A stretch of DNA of 15,594 nt, from the NCBI GenBank assembly GCA_947458565.1, contig CANGZK010000007.1, forward strand, positions 1 to 15,594, given 5' to 3'. Of this stretch, positions 1-7,327 are shown piece after piece; position 1 is the first letter of the stretch, and each line of letters starts with the position of its first letter. The notes under the pieces were generated by a model. That model was given only the letters and a program-made list of their open reading frames with translations, made no database searches and had not been told where the DNA came from. This DNA comes from Acidimicrobiaceae bacterium (GTDB lineage Bacteria; Actinomycetota; Acidimicrobiia; Acidimicrobiales; Ilumatobacteraceae). The position numbers and the translations under genes were made by a program.

Positions 1-1014
1 AGCGATCCATTTCATATTGAAATGATGTGGCGCAATGTCTACGGTCGTGGATATTCGTTGCGACCCGATCTCACAACTGGTGGCATCGTGAGTGGTCTTG
101 AGATGGCCATGTGGGACATCTGTGGCAAAGAGACTGGCAAGCCGGTCTACGAGTTGCTGGGCGGTCGAGTACACGAAAAGTTGCGCGCATATACGTATCT
201 CTATCCTCCAGTCGGAGTTGACGTGTATGCCGATGACCCGGTGTACAGCGACCCCGATGCTGCTGCTGAGGCTGCGGTGCGTGAAGTAGAACGTGGCTTT
301 ACGGGAGTCAAGTTTGATCCGGCCGGTAGATATTCGGTGTTTGATGGGCGTCAACCTGCGTTGCACGCGACTGACCTCTCGGTCAAGATGGTTCGGGCGG
401 TGCGCGAAGCAATTGGCACTCGTGCCGACATTTTGTTTGGCACGCACGGTCAATTCAGTGCATCTGGCGCGATTCGACTTGCCAAGCAACTCGAAAAGTA
501 TGACCCGTTGTGGTTTGAAGAACCTGTCCCACCGGATTCCCCAGAAGAAATTGCCAAGGTTGCTCGCGCGACGAGCATTCCTATTTCGGCAGGCGAGCGC
601 TTGACGACAAAATACGAATTTCATCAGCTTCTCAAAACGGGTGCTGCATCAATTTTGCAACCAAACCTTGGGCGTTGTGGTGGATTGCTTGAGGGCAAGA
701 AGATTGCATCAATGGCCGAGGTGTATCACGCGCAGATTGCACCGCACCTGTATTGCGGTCCTGTTGTTGCCGCTGCCAATATCCAACTCGCAACATGCAC
801 GCCAAACTTTTTGATTCTTGAAACCATTCAGGGATGGCAAGGCTTCCATGCCGAACTCGTGAAAACGTCAATCAAGTTTGAGGGTGGCTTCATCATTCCA
901 CCGACAGAACCTGGTTTGGGTATTGAACTGAATGAGAAAGTTGCTCTCGCCAATCCGTATACCGGCAGTGAGCTGCACCTCGAGATGAGTTCGGTGCCAG
1001 CAACACTGCAGTAG
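1..1014 (+). CDS. Enolase-superfamily sugar-acid dehydratase-like protein, 5' partial
   Basis: The reading frame is open from the first base of the window (it begins SDPFHIE), so the true start lies upstream; 337 residues are visible. It is a mandelate racemase/muconate lactonizing enzyme family member of the enolase superfamily. These use a divalent metal to abstract the proton alpha to a carboxylate, most often to dehydrate sugar acids. Landmarks, counted from the first visible residue: VKFDP around K104, FEEP at 172-175, GERL at 198-201, QPNLGRCGG near 220, and APH with H249. The order resembles D-galactonate dehydratase-like proteins. The usual first metal-ligand segment (D-x-H in galactonate dehydratase) reads GTHG here (147-150), so the Asp appears replaced by Gly. 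The FAD oxidoreductase starts 12 nt downstream, suggesting co-transcription. Family is clear; substrate is unknown. Confidence 0.85.
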   Translation, partial: SDPFHIEMMWRNVYGRGYSLRPDLTTGGIVSGLEMAMWDICGKETGKPVYELLGGRVHEKLRAYTYLYPPVGVDVYADDPVYSDPDAAAEAAVREVERGFTGVKFDPAGRYSVFDGRQPALHATDLSVKMVRAVREAIGTRADILFGTHGQFSASGAIRLAKQLEKYDPLWFEEPVPPDSPEEIAKVARATSIPISAGERLTTKYEFHQLLKTGAASILQPNLGRCGGLLEGKKIASMAEVYHAQIAPHLYCGPVVAAANIQLATCTPNFLILETIQGWQGFHAELVKTSIKFEGGFIIPPTEPGLGIELNEKVALANPYTGSELHLEMSSVPATLQ

Positions 1015-1026
1015 TTTTTAGTCATC

Positions 1027-2406
1027 ATGCTTCTTGGTCGCGCAGTTCCGCTTTGGCAAGAGGGAGTGCAGTTTGATGCGTCCACTCGTCGAAGTTCCGC
1101 AGATGGTGTTGTCGAGGTAGATGTCGTTATCGTCGGCGGTGGCTACACCAGCTTGTGGACGGCTTTTTATCTCAAGCAGATCGCTCCGCAGTTATCAATC
1201 GCGGTTGTTGAATCACAATTTGTTGGCTTTGGCGGGAGTGGCCGTAACGGAGGTTGGTGCAGCGCCTTTTTGCCGATGTCACCAAGCGAGATGTCTGCCG
1301 AACATGGTGCGCAAGCAATGCGCTTCTTGCAGGACCAAATGTTCGCAACTGTGGATGAGATTGCACATGTTGCCCAGACACATAATTTTGACTGTGACTT
1401 CCACAAGGGTGGCACTATCACTTCAGCTTCAGACCCCGCACATGTCGAACGATTGCATCACTACATAGATGATTGGCACGCTGCGGGGTTTAGCAATGCT
1501 GATATGACTTGGGAGAGTGCCGACCGGATTTCTCAGCGCATTCGCGTTTCGTCCACTTTGGGCGGCATGTACAGCCCGCATTGCGCTGTGGTGAACCCGT
1601 GGAAGTTGGTGACAGGGCTGGCGCGAACGATAGAGAGTCTTGGTGTTGTGATTTTCGAGGATTCACGTGCGCTCTCAATTGAGCCACGAAAGGTAACACT
1701 TCAATGCGGTGAAATTCGAGCCAGATGGGTCGTGAATGCACTTGAGTCCTTCACCTCACAACTACCAGCAAGCAAAAGAAAGATCGTCCCGTTGTATTCG
1801 CTGATGGTTGCAACCGAGCCACTCTCAGAATCTGTGTGGCGTTCGTTGGGTTGGAATCATCGTGAGACGTTTGCCGATGGTCGCAATATGGTCACGTATG
1901 CGCAACGTACGGCTGACGGACGCATTGCGTTTGGAGGTCGAGGTGCGCCGTATCACTTTGGTTCGAGTATCTCCGATCGTTATGACCGCAACACAACAAT
2001 TCATGGTCGGCTCGAGCAAACCGTGCGAGAGATATTTCCTCAGGTTGCCGACGCGCAATTTACTCACCACTGGGGTGGGCCGGTTGGTGCACCACGAGAT
2101 TGGCATGCGTTCGCAAATGTTGATACTGAAACGGGTCTTTGTGCAGGTGGAGGGTATGTGGGCGATGGAGTTGCTCTGTCCAACCTGGTTGGTCGAACAC
2201 TTGCGCATCAGATTGCAGACACTGGCGATGCGCTTACCCGGTCAGCGCTTGTCAATCATCAGTCAAAAAAGTGGGAAGTTGAGCCACTGCGTTGGCTTGG
2301 TGTCAATTCGTTGTTGGCGTTGACCGAATATGCCGACAAGGTTGAGCGGCGAACTCACCGACCAATGAAGCGGTTGCTTGCCTTACGCGATGGGCTATTG
2401 GGCTAA
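1027..2406 (+). CDS. DAO-family FAD-dependent amine/amino-acid oxidoreductase
   Basis: 459 residues, a usual length for the DAO family (glycine/D-amino-acid oxidase-like; PuuB and sarcosine oxidase relatives). A beta-alpha-beta dinucleotide-binding motif sits near the N terminus (VIVGGGYTS, residues 34-42), followed by a conserved acidic residue (VVE, E62) for the ribose and by GSGRNGG (70-76), typical of gamma-glutamylputrescine oxidase-like members. A C-terminal GGGYVGDG segment fits the second FAD-contacting loop. Such enzymes oxidise a C-N bond, giving an imine and H2O2 or reduced carrier; the protein is probably cytosolic, as no signal peptide is seen. It follows the enolase-superfamily gene by 12 nt and precedes the VIT gene by 33 nt. 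A Cupin_3 protein two genes on, and a nearby aminotransferase/decarboxylase pair, fit amine or amino-acid catabolism, but the substrate cannot be named. ATG at 1027 places the FAD motif at the normal distance from the start. Confidence 0.85.
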   Translation: MLLGRAVPLWQEGVQFDASTRRSSADGVVEVDVVIVGGGYTSLWTAFYLKQIAPQLSIAVVESQFVGFGGSGRNGGWCSAFLPMSPSEMSAEHGAQAMRFLQDQMFATVDEIAHVAQTHNFDCDFHKGGTITSASDPAHVERLHHYIDDWHAAGFSNADMTWESADRISQRIRVSSTLGGMYSPHCAVVNPWKLVTGLARTIESLGVVIFEDSRALSIEPRKVTLQCGEIRARWVVNALESFTSQLPASKRKIVPLYSLMVATEPLSESVWRSLGWNHRETFADGRNMVTYAQRTADGRIAFGGRGAPYHFGSSISDRYDRNTTIHGRLEQTVREIFPQVADAQFTHHWGGPVGAPRDWHAFANVDTETGLCAGGGYVGDGVALSNLVGRTLAHQIADTGDALTRSALVNHQSKKWEVEPLRWLGVNSLLALTEYADKVERRTHRPMKRLLALRDGLLG

Positions 2407-2426
2407 GGATAAATCAACTCGAGGTG

Positions 2427-2432
2427 TAATGT
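2427..2432 (+). promoter_or_regulatory. Candidate -10 box for the VIT gene (leaderless)
   Basis: TAATGT lies 7 nt before the ATG at 2440, the distance expected if transcription starts at the start codon. No convincing -35 or Shine-Dalgarno sequence was seen. It fits the pattern at several other genes here, but a hexamer match alone is weak. Confidence 0.35.
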
Positions 2433-2439
2433 ACTTGTC

Positions 2440-3135
2440 ATGGTCAAGCACGACGAAGGTCACTTAAGTCATCGCATTGGATTGTTGCGCGCAATGGTAC
2501 TTGGCGCAAATGATGGAATCATCTCGACTGCATGTTTGATCCTGGGTGTTGCTGCAGCAGATGCAACTCGGAGCACGATTATCACAGCAGGAGTCGCAGG
2601 CTTAGTTGCTGGTGCGGCATCAATGGCAATTGGCGAATATGTTTCGGTGAGTTCGCAACGTGACTCAGAACAAGCCGACATCGCAAAAGAAACCTGGGAG
2701 CTCACTCACACCCCGGAGCATGAGCTGGATGAACTTACTGCTATTTATGCGTCCAAAGGACTCAATGATCAACTCGCACGTGAAGTTGCAGTGGCGCTCA
2801 CCGAAAAGGATGCCCTCAAGGTGCATATGGCAGAAGAACTCGGCATTACTTCTTTCACGATGGCCAGACCTCTGCAGGCAAGTGTGAGTTCGGCTGGATC
2901 ATTTTCGGTTGGAGCCGCGATTCCACTCATTGCCGTTGCGCTTGCATCATCAGCGCATCGCATTGCAACAACGGTTGTGATTGCTGCATTTGCGCTCGTT
3001 GCATTGGGTGTATCGAGTTCGAAGGCCGGTGGAGCTCATCCACTTCGCCCAACATTTCGAGTTGTGGTCGGTGGCCTCGTCGCCATGGGTTTCACAATGG
3101 CTGTGGGTCATTTCGTCGGCACTGCAGTTGCTTAG
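2440..3135 (+). CDS. VIT1/CCC1-family Fe2+/Mn2+ transporter
   Basis: 231 residues, typical for bacterial VIT family proteins. The first transmembrane helix carries the family signature GANDGIIS (22-29), and the second is followed by MAIGEYVSVSSQRDSE (62-77), where family members place metal-handling Met and Glu residues. A Glu-rich cytosolic helical stretch (about 79-135) corresponds to the metal-binding domain of plant VIT1. Three more hydrophobic segments follow (about 152-172, 176-194, 206-228), giving the five-helix layout. Family members export iron or manganese from the cytosol in exchange for protons. It sits in the same direction between the oxidoreductase (33 nt upstream) and the cupin (30 nt downstream) and probably has its own promoter. 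Metal specificity cannot be read from the sequence. Confidence 0.9.
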   Translation: MVKHDEGHLSHRIGLLRAMVLGANDGIISTACLILGVAAADATRSTIITAGVAGLVAGAASMAIGEYVSVSSQRDSEQADIAKETWELTHTPEHELDELTAIYASKGLNDQLAREVAVALTEKDALKVHMAEELGITSFTMARPLQASVSSAGSFSVGAAIPLIAVALASSAHRIATTVVIAAFALVALGVSSSKAGGAHPLRPTFRVVVGGLVAMGFTMAVGHFVGTAVA

Positions 3136-3153
3136 TAAGCACCTTTAAGTCAA

Positions 3154-3159
3154 TAGGCT
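3154..3159 (+). promoter_or_regulatory. Candidate -10 box for the cupin gene (leaderless)
   Basis: TAGGCT lies 6 nt before the ATG at 3166, within the 30-nt gap after the VIT stop codon. The spacing fits a transcript starting at the start codon. No Shine-Dalgarno sequence is visible. Confidence 0.4.
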
Positions 3160-3165
3160 GTTTCC

Positions 3166-3525
3166 ATGACCATTTCATTTCGCGCACTTGACATTCCTGC
3201 ATCCGAACTCGCTCAAAAGCCACTAGGCCAACCTTCGGCTGAACCATTGACCGGTGAGATACTTACTCGTGCTCAAGTATTTCTTGACAACGAGACTGTG
3301 ACTGCAGGAACTTGGGAGTGTGAGCCTGGTGCATCGCGTTGGGAGTTCACCACTCGTGGCGAAGTAATTTACGTCTTAAAAGGCCGCATGATCGTCCATG
3401 AAGATGGTGGCGAACCTGTTGAACTCACTGAGGGTTCAAGTTGCATCTTTCCAATTGGCTGGAAGGGTGTGTGGACAGTTGTCGAAACACTGCGCAAAGT
3501 ATTCGTTGTTTATCGCACGAACTAG
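3166..3525 (+). CDS. Small single-domain cupin (Cupin_3/DUF861 type)
   Basis: 119 residues, one cupin beta-barrel. The core matches the Cupin_3 (former DUF861, EutQ-like) subfamily: GTWECEPG (48-55), WEF (58-60), GEVIYVLKGRM (64-74), a second strand region with E87 and G89, and FPIGWKG. The normal HxH metal ligands of cupin motif 1 are absent (the position reads WEFTTRGE), so it may bind little or no metal, as in many Cupin_3 members. Proteins of this subfamily are often encoded beside amine or ureide catabolic genes; the DAO-type oxidase two genes upstream fits, but no reaction can be assigned. It is convergent with the ThDP decarboxylase, with 14 nt between the stop codons. Confidence 0.8.
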   Translation: MTISFRALDIPASELAQKPLGQPSAEPLTGEILTRAQVFLDNETVTAGTWECEPGASRWEFTTRGEVIYVLKGRMIVHEDGGEPVELTEGSSCIFPIGWKGVWTVVETLRKVFVVYRTN

Positions 3526-3539
3526 ATATAACGAACTAG
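3517..3539. repeat. Short direct repeat between convergent genes
   Basis: ACGAACTAG occurs at 3517-3525 and again at 3531-3539. The first copy contains the cupin stop codon. AACTAG and CTAGTT within the region could form a weak 6-bp hairpin with a 10-nt loop. No T-tract follows, so this is not a convincing intrinsic terminator. Confidence 0.5.
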
Positions 3540-5123
3540 TTAACTGACAGCAATTCGGATGAACTGAGGTCCGCCTTTCGCAAGCGCGGTAGCGAGAGCA
3601 CTTGCTAGTTGGTCTGGCTGAGTCACATCAACTGCTTTCCAGCCAAATCCGCGTGCAATTGCCGATGGATCGTGAGAAGAAACGTCAACGCCCATTCGCG
3701 GTGCTGCAACATCGTCAAATGATGTACGGATCTGTTCGTAGCCACTGTTGTCCCACAAGATCATGACGATGTCACTCTTGAGATCAAATGCCGCCGCCAT
3801 TTCGGCGACAGTGAACAACCATCCACCATCGCCAGCGATTGCGAGTATGGGTCGGTCGGGCGCTGCAACCGATGCGCCAATCGCCATCGGTAACGCGCAA
3901 CCAAGTGTTCCGAATCCGTATGGTGCGAGCCAAGAGCGGCTGTGCAGTGCAGGCAACCACCAGTGAGCCGAGTATCCGAGTTGCGTTGAATCAAGCGCAA
4001 CGATCGCGTTATCTGGCAACCAGTGTTCGATCACTTCGAGCCACGGCGTAAACGTGTCGCTGGTTTTCGCGCGCGCATGATCTCGCCACTGTTCGGCGCG
4101 GTGGGCACCTTGCGATGTTTGGCGGGCAGTAATGCCATGTGCAAGTTTTGTGATTGTTTGTGCGGCGTCACCAACAATGCCAACTGTTGGCTTGGTACGA
4201 CGATTGATTTGTTCTGGATCAATATCGATTCGCACAACCTTGCCGCCAAACTGCAACGCTCTGCCGTCGTTGTAGAGATCGGTATCAGACAACTCAGTTC
4301 CAACAACAATCACTACGTCGGCAGACTCGATATCTTTTTGTACTCGACCAAACACCAAACAGTTTCCAGCGCATAGGGGATGATTCGATGGCATTACTCC
4401 CTTTGCATTGCCCGTGAGAAGAACCGGAGCATCCAACAACTCGGCTAAGGCGATTATTTCCTTCGAAGCATCAATTGATCCACCGCCCGCGATGATCACG
4501 GGTGTTTGGGATGAGTTGATTAATTCGAAAGCTTTTGCTACGTCGCTGTCGTGAGCAACTGGCTTTGTGGCTGCAATGTGTTTACGAACGAATGGCGCAC
4601 ATGTTTGAGCAAGCACATCCATGGGTATTGCAATATGTACTGGTCGGGGGCGAGCAGAAGTGAATACATTCCACGCTCGCTCAATTAATTCTGGAAGCGT
4701 CGATGGGTCAGTGACTGTTTCGCTAAATGCACAGACTGAGCGTGCAACTGCAGCCTGATCGGGAAGGTCATGTAATGGCCCAAAACTTTTGCCGAGTGCA
4801 TCGGTAGGTGTTGTGGATGCAATCACGAGCATTGGGCGAGAGTCGTGATACGCCTGCGCGATAGGCGTGAGCACATTGGTGAGGCCAGGGCCACTGATGA
4901 GCACACAGATTCCAGGTTTGCCCGTCACAATTGACCAACCGTCGGCCATGAACCCAGCGCCCTGCTCGTGGCGAGGAGAAATGGCTTTTACGCCGGAGCG
5001 ATGAAGCCCGCGGTACAACTCGATGTTGTGAACGCCGGGGATTCCGAAAACGACATCTACGCCATATTCGCGCGACAACAAATCAATGATTGCTTCGCCA
5101 ACTTTGAGCTGCTCGCTTGTCAT
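3540..5123 (-). CDS. aruI: AruI-like ThDP-dependent 2-oxoacid decarboxylase (2-ketoarginine decarboxylase-like)
   Basis: 527 residues with the three-domain layout of acetolactate synthase-like ThDP enzymes. Visible motifs: the N-terminal Pyr domain with FGIPGVHNIELYRGL (26-40) and RHEQGAGFMADG, whose E53 is the ThDP-activating Glu; a central domain (about 190-325); and the PP domain with GDGGW (431-435) and N459 completing the GDG-x25-N Mg-ThDP motif. FGIPGVHNIELYRG, RHEQGAGFMADG and LHDLPDQ closely resemble Pseudomonas aeruginosa AruI (from memory), which decarboxylates 2-ketoarginine to 4-guanidinobutyraldehyde. The gene starts 12 nt after an AruH-like aminotransferase, matching the aruH-aruI pairing. 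No ALS small subunit is nearby, arguing against branched-chain biosynthesis. Other 2-oxoacid decarboxylase or lyase specificities remain possible. The short gap to the upstream gene implies one transcript. Confidence 0.75.
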   Translation of the reverse strand: MTSEQLKVGEAIIDLLSREYGVDVVFGIPGVHNIELYRGLHRSGVKAISPRHEQGAGFMADGWSIVTGKPGICVLISGPGLTNVLTPIAQAYHDSRPMLVIASTTPTDALGKSFGPLHDLPDQAAVARSVCAFSETVTDPSTLPELIERAWNVFTSARPRPVHIAIPMDVLAQTCAPFVRKHIAATKPVAHDSDVAKAFELINSSQTPVIIAGGGSIDASKEIIALAELLDAPVLLTGNAKGVMPSNHPLCAGNCLVFGRVQKDIESADVVIVVGTELSDTDLYNDGRALQFGGKVVRIDIDPEQINRRTKPTVGIVGDAAQTITKLAHGITARQTSQGAHRAEQWRDHARAKTSDTFTPWLEVIEHWLPDNAIVALDSTQLGYSAHWWLPALHSRSWLAPYGFGTLGCALPMAIGASVAAPDRPILAIAGDGGWLFTVAEMAAAFDLKSDIVMILWDNSGYEQIRTSFDDVAAPRMGVDVSSHDPSAIARGFGWKAVDVTQPDQLASALATALAKGGPQFIRIAVS

Positions 5124-5135
5124 GTTGGTAAGTGC

Positions 5136-6320
5136 TTACTTGCGCTCAGCGAGGCATGTGTCGGCGAGGCGTCGGATTCGAAGACTTGCTTCTTTCAGCA
5201 GGTCGGATTCGACAGTGAGCGCAACGCGCACGTGGCCTGCGCCGCCGCTACCAAAACTTTCGCCAGGCATTGTTCCAACACTCTCCTCGTCGAGCAGTCG
5301 CCATGCAAATTCTTCGCCTGTCAATCCGGTTTTGCGAATATCAAGCATGATGAACATTCCGCCTTCAGGCAAACGTGCAGAAACAGAAGTTGCATCCGCA
5401 AATGCATCAACTAATACTGCTGCACGTTCTTTGTATGCGGCACGCATGCGCTCAACTTCGGGGTGGGTTTCGTTTAGTGCAACCGCGAGTGCATCTTCAA
5501 TAAATGGTTGAGAGCCAAACAGCATTGCTTCAGCAACAAGAACAAGTCGCGGGGTTACTTCGGCAGGGCACGCAACCCAGCCAGCACGGAAACCCGGAAG
5601 CGCATGCGATTTTGATATCGAAGATACAGAAAGCGTGCGATGTCGCAGGTGCGGTCGATCAAACGGGGAGCAGAACGTGCCATCAAAGGTCATGTCGGCG
5701 TATACCTCGTCGCAGATAATCCACAGATCGTTTCGCTCACATACCTCACCGATTGCATCGATTTCTTGCACTGACAACACCGCACCGGTGGGATTGCTTG
5801 GATTATTGAGTAGCAACACTTTTGTTCTTGGAGTGATGGCGGCTTCTATTGCCGAAGCAGTGACGTGAAATCCATTGTCGGGAGAAGTGGGTACCGCAAC
5901 GAATGTTGCACCAGAAGCGGCCACCAGTCCTTCGTATGTCGCGTAATACGGATCGGGAACGAGCACTTCGTCGCCTGCTTCGACGAGCGTGAACAGGGCA
6001 GTGCACAAACCGTTTTGAGTGCCAGCCGTGTACAGAACTTCTTCTGGGGTGACGGGATTACCCGAACGCTTGCTGAGATGATTTGCAATTGCGAGGAGCG
6101 CCTCTGGCTCGCCCTGGCCGGCTGCGTAACGAGTGCGACCACTGCGCATTGAGTCGGCAGCTTGATCCAAGACTTTTGCTGGCGGTGGTAAGTCGGGTTC
6201 GCCAATAGACAGGATGATGATGGACTGACCGAGTGCCGCCCTTCGAAGCGATTCGGAATGCACCGCCCATTTGGCTGCGCCAAGCCCAGTGAGGCGATCA
6301 GAGATTGGTGCGAACTTCAT
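5136..6320 (-). CDS. aruH: AruH-like class I aminotransferase (arginine:pyruvate transaminase-like)
   Basis: 394 residues, fold-type I PLP aminotransferase of aspartate aminotransferase subgroup I. PLP-site residues: N176 in NPSNPTG, D204 and Y207 in CDEVY, the Schiff-base lysine K237 in SISKSHALPGFRAGW, and R365 for the substrate carboxylate. Beyond the general family, AMLFGSQPFIEDA (265-277) and EGGMFIMLDIRKTGL (319-333) match the pattern I recall in P. aeruginosa AruH, which transfers the arginine amino group to pyruvate. The following AruI-like decarboxylase, 12 nt away, strengthens this. Together they would take L-arginine through 2-ketoarginine to 4-guanidinobutyraldehyde; the dehydrogenase and guanidinobutyrase needed next are not in the window. 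The gene begins 37 nt after the tmRNA 3' end on the same strand. A broader aromatic or aspartate aminotransferase role is the main alternative. Confidence 0.75.
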   Translation of the reverse strand: MKFAPISDRLTGLGAAKWAVHSESLRRAALGQSIIILSIGEPDLPPPAKVLDQAADSMRSGRTRYAAGQGEPEALLAIANHLSKRSGNPVTPEEVLYTAGTQNGLCTALFTLVEAGDEVLVPDPYYATYEGLVAASGATFVAVPTSPDNGFHVTASAIEAAITPRTKVLLLNNPSNPTGAVLSVQEIDAIGEVCERNDLWIICDEVYADMTFDGTFCSPFDRPHLRHRTLSVSSISKSHALPGFRAGWVACPAEVTPRLVLVAEAMLFGSQPFIEDALAVALNETHPEVERMRAAYKERAAVLVDAFADATSVSARLPEGGMFIMLDIRKTGLTGEEFAWRLLDEESVGTMPGESFGSGGAGHVRVALTVESDLLKEASLRIRRLADTCLAERK

Positions 6321-6330
6321 CAGGGCTATA

Positions 6331-6336
6331 AATCTA
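6331..6336 (-). promoter_or_regulatory. Candidate -10 box for the aruH-aruI operon
   Basis: On the minus strand TAGATT lies 10 nt before the ATG at 6320, in the 37-nt gap after ssrA. It would give a transcript with a very short or no leader. Read-through from ssrA is the alternative, since no terminator hairpin is seen in this gap. Confidence 0.35.
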
Positions 6337-6484
6337 CGCCGAACTCAAATTAACTAGTGGAGCTGGGGGGAATCGAACCCCCGTCCATCAGCCGTTGAAC
6401 GCCCGTGATACGACCATTCCCAACATTGTCGCTACGCAGCAACACCGGCGGGTCGGCTGACAAACACCGAAATGTTTATCCGCG

Positions 6485-6540
6485 GAACGTCTTTCCGTTC
6501 GGCCATTGGTCTTTCCCAACGTCATCGGTCTTTCCCAATG
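6485..6540 (-). repeat. Three like hairpins with GAAAGA loops inside tmRNA, including a 19-nt tandem duplication
   Basis: Reading the minus strand: CATTGG-GAAAGA-CCGATG (6540-6523), CGTTGG-GAAAGA-CCAATG (6521-6504) and GAACG-GAAAGA-CGTTC (6500-6485). Each forms a 5-6 bp stem closing the same hexaloop. The first two come from a 19-nt tandem repeat (plus-strand copies at 6508-6526 and 6527-6545, three mismatches). They lie where tmRNAs usually carry pseudoknots PK2-PK4. The third can alternatively pair CGGAA with TTCCG around AGACG. Confidence 0.75.
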
Positions 6541-6625
6541 TCATTCCCCGCTTCTGTTGCCAGGCTGCGGTGAATTGGCCCCGTGCGACCTTGCGGCTCA
6601 CGATTGCTCTCTACCCCTTAATTAA

Positions 6626-6670
6626 TTAAGCGGCGAGAGCGAACTGCTTGTTGGCAGTTGTTTTTTTGCC
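6626..6670 (-). other. tmRNA proteolysis-tag reading frame
   Basis: Codons from GGC (6670-6668) to TAA (6628-6626) encode GKKTTANKQFALAA. The resume codon is inferred as the Gly that precedes the A-rich stretch; a start one codon later cannot be excluded. The stop is followed by overlapping further TAA triplets (TTAATTAATTAA). Confidence 0.85.
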
Positions 6671-6764
6671 CCGTTTTACGAGTCTGAGCAACTCGGGTCG
6701 CACGATCGCCCAGCGACACTGACGTCGAAACCTGTCAGCCCCATTGAACTTTCGTAACGCACTC

Positions 6765-6770
6765 AGTGTA
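6765..6770 (-). promoter_or_regulatory. Candidate ssrA -10 box
   Basis: On the minus strand TACACT lies 22 nt before the mature tmRNA 5' end, in the gap after smpB. This leaves room for a short 5' leader removed by RNase P. No clear -35 box was found. Confidence 0.35.
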
Positions 6771-6800
6771 GGGCGGGGGTGTGCGCACTTACTCAGGTAG

Positions 6801-7307
6801 CTATTGCTGTGCTTGCCTACGACTGCGCCCTGCTTCACGGCGCATCTCGAGTTCTGATTCTTTTTTGGCGATTGCTTGACGACGGTCAGCTTTTTGTCGG
6901 CCTTTTGCGAGTGCAAGTTCTACCTTGACTCGGCCTTTTGATAGCCGCAGTTCGAGTGGCACGAGCGTGAGTCGTTCTTGGGCGATGCGATCTTGCAATC
7001 GACGGATCTGTTCTTTATGCATGAGCAGCTTGCGCCGGCGAGTTGGGTCGTGAGCATCAGCACCGTTGGCAAATGCGTATGCGCCGATGTGCATTCCGTC
7101 GAGCCACATCTCGCCATTGTTTGCATGTGCGTAAGCGTCAGCAATTTGTACTTCACCAGACCTGATGCTTTTGACTTCGCTTCCGAGCAGCACAATGCCC
7201 GCCTCGACGACATCAATGACGTCGTAGTCGTGGCGTGCCTTTCGGTTGCTCGCAAGCAACCTGTTGTTCTCGGGATCTTCAGGGTTCTTCATTGTTCGTT
7301 TAATCAT
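6801..7307 (-). CDS. smpB: SsrA-binding protein SmpB
   Basis: 168 residues, close to the usual 150-165. The SmpB beta-barrel begins at NRKARHDYDVID (21-32) and continues with GIVLLGSEVKSIRSG (37-51), ending with a Lys/Arg-rich C-terminal tail that enters the ribosomal A-site and mRNA channel during trans-translation. SmpB binds the tRNA-like domain of tmRNA and is required for ribosome rescue; its partner ssrA is the next gene. The start used is ATG at 7307; ATG at 7292 (five codons in) is equally possible because the first residues are not conserved and no Shine-Dalgarno sequence decides. It is divergent from mec, with only 20 nt between the two starts, so the promoters must overlap or lie in coding sequence. 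Confidence 0.95.
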   Translation of the reverse strand: MIKRTMKNPEDPENNRLLASNRKARHDYDVIDVVEAGIVLLGSEVKSIRSGEVQIADAYAHANNGEMWLDGMHIGAYAFANGADAHDPTRRRKLLMHKEQIRRLQDRIAQERLTLVPLELRLSKGRVKVELALAKGRQKADRRQAIAKKESELEMRREAGRSRRQAQQ

Positions 7308-7312
7308 ACGGC

Positions 7313-7318
7313 TAGCCT
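7313..7318 (+). promoter_or_regulatory. Candidate -10 box for mec
   Basis: TAGCCT, 9 nt before the ATG at 7328, in the 20-nt divergent gap with smpB. It overlaps the palindrome GGCTAGCC (7310-7317). Spacing suggests a leaderless or near-leaderless mRNA. Confidence 0.35.
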
Positions 7319-7327
7319 GAAATTGCT

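Larger units (their letters stand above)
6358..6742 (-). ncRNA. ssrA: Transfer-messenger RNA (tmRNA)
   Basis: 385 nt, a one-piece tmRNA. The 5' end GGGGCTGACAGGTTTCGAC (from 6742) is the conserved tmRNA start. Its first seven bases pair with CAGCTCC near the 3' end (6365-6359) with one G-U pair, followed by discriminator A at 6358. The T-arm GGGGGTTCGATTCCCCC is next to the 3' acceptor strand. CCA is not encoded (CTA follows). The coding part gives the tag GKKTTANKQFALAA then TAA, ending in the protease-recognised ALAA. With SmpB it rescues stalled ribosomes and marks the product for degradation. smpB lies directly upstream on the same strand, 58 nt away. The region between the tag and the 3' end contains an unusual run of similar hairpins (listed separately). 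Ends are set by pairing and could be off by a base or two at the 3' end. Confidence 0.95.

Noticed and set aside
3521..3542. AACTAG/CTAGTT inverted repeat as a bidirectional terminator
   Set aside because: The stem is short and AT-rich, the loop is 10 nt and no T-tract follows on either strand.
4023..4376. Open frames antisense to the AruI-like gene and similar long antisense frames elsewhere
   Set aside because: They lack recognisable domains and lie wholly inside well-supported genes; they are codon-usage shadows.
6626..6916. 96-codon open frame on the minus strand ending in GKKTTANKQFALAA
   Set aside because: It is not a protein gene. Its end is the tmRNA tag frame and the rest runs through the tmRNA 5' half and the smpB 3' end in another frame.
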